64,000 nt of DNA from Lagopus muta (Eukaryota; Chordata; Aves; Galliformes; Phasianidae), in NCBI RefSeq assembly GCF_023343835.1, contig NC_064435.1:82966134-83030133 (forward strand). The letters are read 5' to 3'. Under the pieces are notes generated by a model. The model saw nothing but the letters and a program-made list of their open reading frames with translations, searched no databases and had not been told where the DNA came from. Below, in pieces: positions 61,158 through 64,000 of this stretch (position 1 is the first letter of the stretch; each line of letters opens with the position of its first letter). The translations under genes were made by a program, and so were the position numbers.

Positions 61158-61565
61158 AGAATCACAGAGCGGCCTGGGTTGGAAGGGACCTCAAGGATCA
61201 TGAATCTCCAACCCCCTGCCACATGCAGAGCCACCAATTTCCACATCCAATACCAGACCAGGCTGCTTAGGGCCCCATCCAATCTGGCCCTGCACACCTG
61301 CAGGAATTGATGGGGCATCCACAACCTCTCTGGGCAGCTGTTCCAGCACCTCACCACTTTCTCTGTAAATAACTTCCCCCGACATCCAATCTAAATCTTC
61401 CCTCCCTCAACATAAAACCATTCCCCTTGTCCTGCTGTTATCTACACTTGTAAAGAGTTGACTCCCCTCCTGTTTATAGACTCCCTTTAGGTACTGAAAG
61501 GCTGCAATGAGTTCAGCCTGCAGCCCTCTCTTCTCCAAGCTGAACAAGCCCAGCTCCCTCAAGGC
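61158..61565 (-). mobile_element. CR1 LINE 3' fragment in SLC35B3 intron 1
   Basis: It runs from 'aatcacagagcggcctgggttggaagggacctcaaggatcatg' to 'ctctccaagctgaacaagcccagctccctcaa'. It shares the 'aatctccaaccccctgccacatgcagagccaccaa' block with the copy at 40.3 kb, so both belong to one subfamily. It is inserted in the same direction as SLC35B3. Confidence 0.95.
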
Positions 61566-62322
61566 ACATTATTAAGTGACTGGAGAAGCAGCGAGTGTAT
61601 GCATTTGTTTGAAACATTCTCCATGGAGCAATCTCATTAGCAACAGTACTGGAATTCTCCTGAAGTCTAGTGTGACTTTTCAACTGTTATTTTTCTATGT
61701 ATCAAAAGCACTACTAATCTTCTCTGGAAAAATTCCCTCAAGGAATGGATTTGACATGTGTAAAACAGCATGTTCCCCTATCTTTTTCTTCGTCAGTGTA
61801 GGAATGTAAATAATACCAACTTTAAAGCAAGGATACCTTCTATTCGTAATCTTCTGGGAAAAAAATGCCCCATTCAGTGTAGGATTTCAACACTTCACAC
61901 AAGTAACGTTGAGCGATTACAGCACGAAAAAGAGGAAATAAAGGCGCAACTGGAAAGGCAACGTTTCTTCGGCTTCTGAAAAGCTCCTGACTTGTAACAC
62001 TTACGGAAGAAACACGAGTTCGGCAGAAACTGGCATCTCAGTGCTCTTCTAACAAGACCGGGGCCAATACGACCCTCACAGAGCAGCGTCCCTACCCGCG
62101 CACCGTCTCCAGGCGGGGCCACGAGCGGAGCTCCCGAGCAGCTACAGGCCGGCCCTCGCGCCACGGAGCTGCGGGCGGAGATTCTCACTGCTGACAGGAC
62201 CAACACCGCCCCCTTCTTCCCCCGCTCCCGGCTCGCTCCGCGACACCCACGCTCCTCACCGTCGCGCTCAGCCCCGCTCACTCGCACCGCGTACCTGCGT
62301 GGAAAGGGAAGAGGCCGGCTGG

Positions 62323-62331
62323 ACCGGAAGC
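62323..62331 (+). promoter_or_regulatory. Second ETS-type site
   Basis: ACCGGAAGC has the same orientation as the ETS site 53 bp to its right. It lies within the inferred SLC35B3 exon 1, which would be normal for ETS sites close to a start site. Confidence 0.45.
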
Positions 62332-62375
62332 ACCACCGCTATCCCGCTCGCCCCCTCCCGCAGCGCCCCGCGCAC

Positions 62376-62385
62376 ACCGGAAGTG
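62376..62385 (+). promoter_or_regulatory. ETS/GABPA-type site
   Basis: The sequence ACCGGAAGTG matches the ETS-family consensus. It lies in the CpG island, upstream of the SLC35B3 exon 1 donor. Sites of this type are common in bidirectional housekeeping promoters. Confidence 0.55.
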
Positions 62386-62678
62386 GCCGTGGCGCCAGGG
62401 CACGGCGCGAGCACCGATCGCACAGAGCCACGGGCTCGGCGCTGTGCTGCTCATCCTGAGGCGGCGGCGCTCTGCCCGTTCGGAGCGGTGCGAAAGGCGG
62501 GAGTTCCGTTGCTGCCGGCGGCTCTTACGTGTGAAAGCAAGTTTTAAATGGAGTGGTCGAGTGGCGCTGGGAGGAGGGTGTGTGTGAAAGTGGAGCGTGG
62601 AAACCAAAGTAGCTGCAGCCGTCAAGGAGTTTCTGCTCTGCCCTTTCCCTGCGAGACCGCGGGGAGAGAACAATAAAA

Positions 62679-62767
62679 ATGTTTAATAACGACTTGCAAA
62701 AGGCGAATGAGAGCAGTGACAGCGAAGTGCATAGGAAATATAGCAGCACAGAGAACGCAAGAATCAG
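62679..62767 (+). CDS. Candidate first coding exon of an unrecognised divergent gene
   Basis: An ATG with A at -3 (AAAATGT) lies at the right edge of the CpG island. It opens 29 codons, MFNNDLQKANESSDSEVHRK then YSSTENARI plus AG, and ends at a splice donor, AATCAG|gtaaaa. It is hydrophilic and rich in Ser, Glu and Asn. It points away from SLC35B3 and would share its promoter. I do not recognise the protein. It could equally be the first exon of a divergent non-coding transcript, with the open frame arising by chance. It is too short to stand out as an open frame on its own. Confidence 0.35.
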
Positions 62768-62828
62768 GTAAAAAGCTTAGAAAGGGAAGATAGCTAAGGG
62801 CTGTGCAGTAGTTAGGTGTTACTTCAAA

Positions 62829-63377
62829 CGTGGGGGTTGTTCCAGTAGTAATGCCTCCTGTTTATCTGCATGGAATCTGCACAGATGCAAAGACCACGGT
62901 AACACCATTTGATAGAGTGGATTCTCAGCTATAAAACACTACTATTAAACATAGCCACCATCACCAGCACTGCATTTTCACCCACCGTGAACAAGAGCCT
63001 GTGTGCCATGTTGGTAATAACCTGCACCAGTGGAGGAGACCCACTGTTGCTATTTCCACTGCTGAAATGCACAACCCACCACCTCACTGTGCTCACCTCC
63101 ACTCTTTGGTCTCCATCAATATTCAGCAAACATCAATGACTGTCAATGGGTGTCATTTTTTCCACATGGAGAAATTCAGTGACACACCTTTGTTTCGTAT
63201 GCACTTCCATATCAGACGCCATTTTGTCAGACTGCCCCTCTGCTGCCATCTGTCACACAGCAACAACATGGACTGGTGGGAAGGTTCAGCCTCTACTGCC
63301 ATACCACCACCATCTGCCTCTGATGTCATGGGCCAAGAAAATAAAAAGGGAGGCATTACTTCCGGATCAGCCCTTGA
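62829..63377. mobile_element. Mariner-like non-autonomous DNA transposon, copy 2
   Basis: The left end reads GTTGTTCCAGTAGTAATGCC. The right end is its approximate inverse complement, GGCATTACTTCCGGATCAGC. The interior aligns with the element at 7.38-7.95 kb throughout, sharing for example CAGCCTCTA..GC..ATACCAC, GCCTCTGATG.CATGGG and ACCATTTTGTCAGACTG-like words. At about 549 bp it is too short for a transposase, and no intact frame is present. The ends resemble the chicken mariner family known as Galluhop/Mariner1_GG, named from memory. It lies in the intron of the candidate divergent transcript. Confidence 0.75.
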
Positions 63378-63667
63378 TACATAAACTTATTAATCACATG
63401 GCACTATAAAATGGAAATACTCTGCAAAATGCTTGCCAAACCAGTGCTTTTTGATTTAGGTTTTTTTTTCATCCAGATTATTTCCCACTTGCCAAATGAT
63501 GACACTTTTGTTGTCTCTGTGAAAGAAGAAAATAAATATAAGCTTGCACTTTTTTTAGCTTCCTTTAAGTAAGTTTTCTAAACATGTCATCTGTAATAAA
63601 CTTTGTTATTATGGATGTTAGCAAAGTGATTACTTATCTATTTTTTTTTTATTTTTATTTTCTCCAG

Positions 63668-63797
63668 GTGGGAAATAGAGCAGCAACAGAAAAGCTCGCT
63701 CTCACATTTGTGATGCTTGGCAGCAAGTTAAAATATATAGGTGGCAAGATTTAAACCCAATCCTGAAGAACCTGGATGTCTCAGTGGAGGCCAGCAG
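63668..63797 (+). other. Candidate second exon of the divergent transcript
   Basis: A strong pyrimidine tract (about 30 nt, nearly all T) leads to acceptor TTCTCCAG|GTGGGA, and the exon may end at CCAGCAG|gtagga. Joined to the exon at 62,679-62,767, the frame gives RWEIEQQQKSSLSHL and stops at TGA (63711-63713), for a 44-residue product. A different frame is open from about 63,679 to the donor and encodes KARSHICDAWQQVK through NPILKNLDVSVEAS. That frame would be entered through downstream AG acceptors ending at 63,683 or 63,689. I cannot tell which, if either, is translated. Confidence 0.35.
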
Positions 63798-64000
63798 GTA
63801 GGAGGAAAATTCAAATCATGCCACTAATTGAGGCTGGCTAAGTAACCTGTAATGGGAATGAAGGGCTTGGGGCCATTGACGAGGAGTGCTGAGGAGAGGC
63901 ACACCGACAAATGTAGTTCTGATGTTCTTCACATTTGAGAATTTGAAGTCTTGTTGCTATAGCTATACTATTTTATTCAGAAATATGTAAATTAGCCTGC

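Larger units (their letters stand above)
62295..62450 (-). other. SLC35B3: SLC35B3 non-coding exon 1 (5' end approximate)
   Basis: On the minus strand, a GC-rich leader ends at a good donor, TTTCCACGCAG|gtacgc (exon end 62295). This is the nearest strong donor upstream of exon 2 and lies in the CpG island. The upstream boundary is a guess, since the transcription start cannot be read from sequence. It leaves a first intron of about 2.5 kb containing a CR1 copy. Confidence 0.55.
62030..62700. promoter_or_regulatory. CpG island, probable bidirectional promoter
   Basis: This is the only strongly GC- and CpG-rich stretch in the window, against a mostly AT-rich background. It contains many CG dinucleotides, GC-box-like CCGCCC/GGGCGG words and two ETS sites. 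SLC35B3 exon 1 leaves it leftwards, and a plus-strand candidate exon begins at its right edge. No TATA box was seen, as is usual for CpG-island promoters. Confidence 0.8.

Noticed and set aside
61895..62287. 130-codon minus-strand open frame near the CpG island
   Set aside because: It starts just inside the inferred first intron and has CpG-driven Arg/Gly/Ser composition. No splice join gives a frame compatible with SLC35B3.
62278..62673. 131-codon minus-strand open frame across the CpG island
   Set aside because: It is Arg/Ser/Ala-rich with no domain, and is explained by low stop density in GC-rich DNA. It overlaps the inferred SLC35B3 first exon and its promoter.
63001..63384. 127-codon plus-strand open frame
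   Set aside because: It lies wholly inside the mariner-like element, and the corresponding frame is broken in the other copy.
1..64000. tRNA genes, snRNA genes, CRISPR arrays, bacterial features
   Set aside because: I looked by eye for tRNA B-box-like words (GGTTCGAATC), U6 starts and regularly spaced direct repeats, and found none convincing. A covariance-model scan would be needed to exclude degraded copies.

Overview
This is vertebrate nuclear DNA, most likely from a galliform bird and plausibly chicken. At least thirteen CR1 LINE fragments are scattered through it, most carrying the avian CR1 3' tail. There are also two copies of a short mariner-like DNA element whose ends read about 'CTGCTCCAAAAGTAATGCC'. 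I found no bacterial-type operons, CRISPR arrays or recognisable tRNA genes. The only protein-coding gene I can reconstruct with confidence is SLC35B3, the Golgi PAPS transporter 2. In mammals this gene is flanked by large gene-poor intervals, which fits the empty left two thirds of the window.

Region 1 to about 43.2 kb is AT-rich and gene-poor. It holds CR1 fragments of differing age at about 14.8, 16.5, 17.5, 27.9, 30.2, 34.1, 35.4-37.0 and 40.3 kb, one mariner-like element (7.38-7.95 kb), a small tandem hairpin repeat (5.42-5.52 kb), simple A- or T-rich tracts, and several AT-rich blocks dense in homeodomain-type TAATTA words that are candidate conserved regulatory elements. It contains many ATG-initiated open frames, but none looks like a host gene. 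The longest, about 170 codons, lies in a GC-richer patch at 2.6-3.1 kb.

Region 43.2-62.3 kb is SLC35B3 on the minus strand. Nine coding exons join without a frameshift or stop into a 369-residue product. All eight coding introns have GT-AG ends. A non-coding first exon is inferred inside a CpG island at about 62.03-62.70 kb, and CR1 copies sit in introns 1, 2, 5, 6 and 8. A polyadenylation signal is proposed near 42.75 kb.

Region 62.3-64 kb lies across the CpG island. It appears to be a bidirectional promoter with two ETS-type CCGGAAG sites. On the plus strand, a short open exon (62,679-62,767) begins with an ATG in good context and ends at a splice donor. A second exon with a strong polypyrimidine acceptor follows at 63,668-63,797, and a mariner-like element sits in the intron between them. 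I do not recognise the product. It may be a small bird-specific coding gene or a divergent non-coding transcript. It is the most interesting undescribed candidate in the window.
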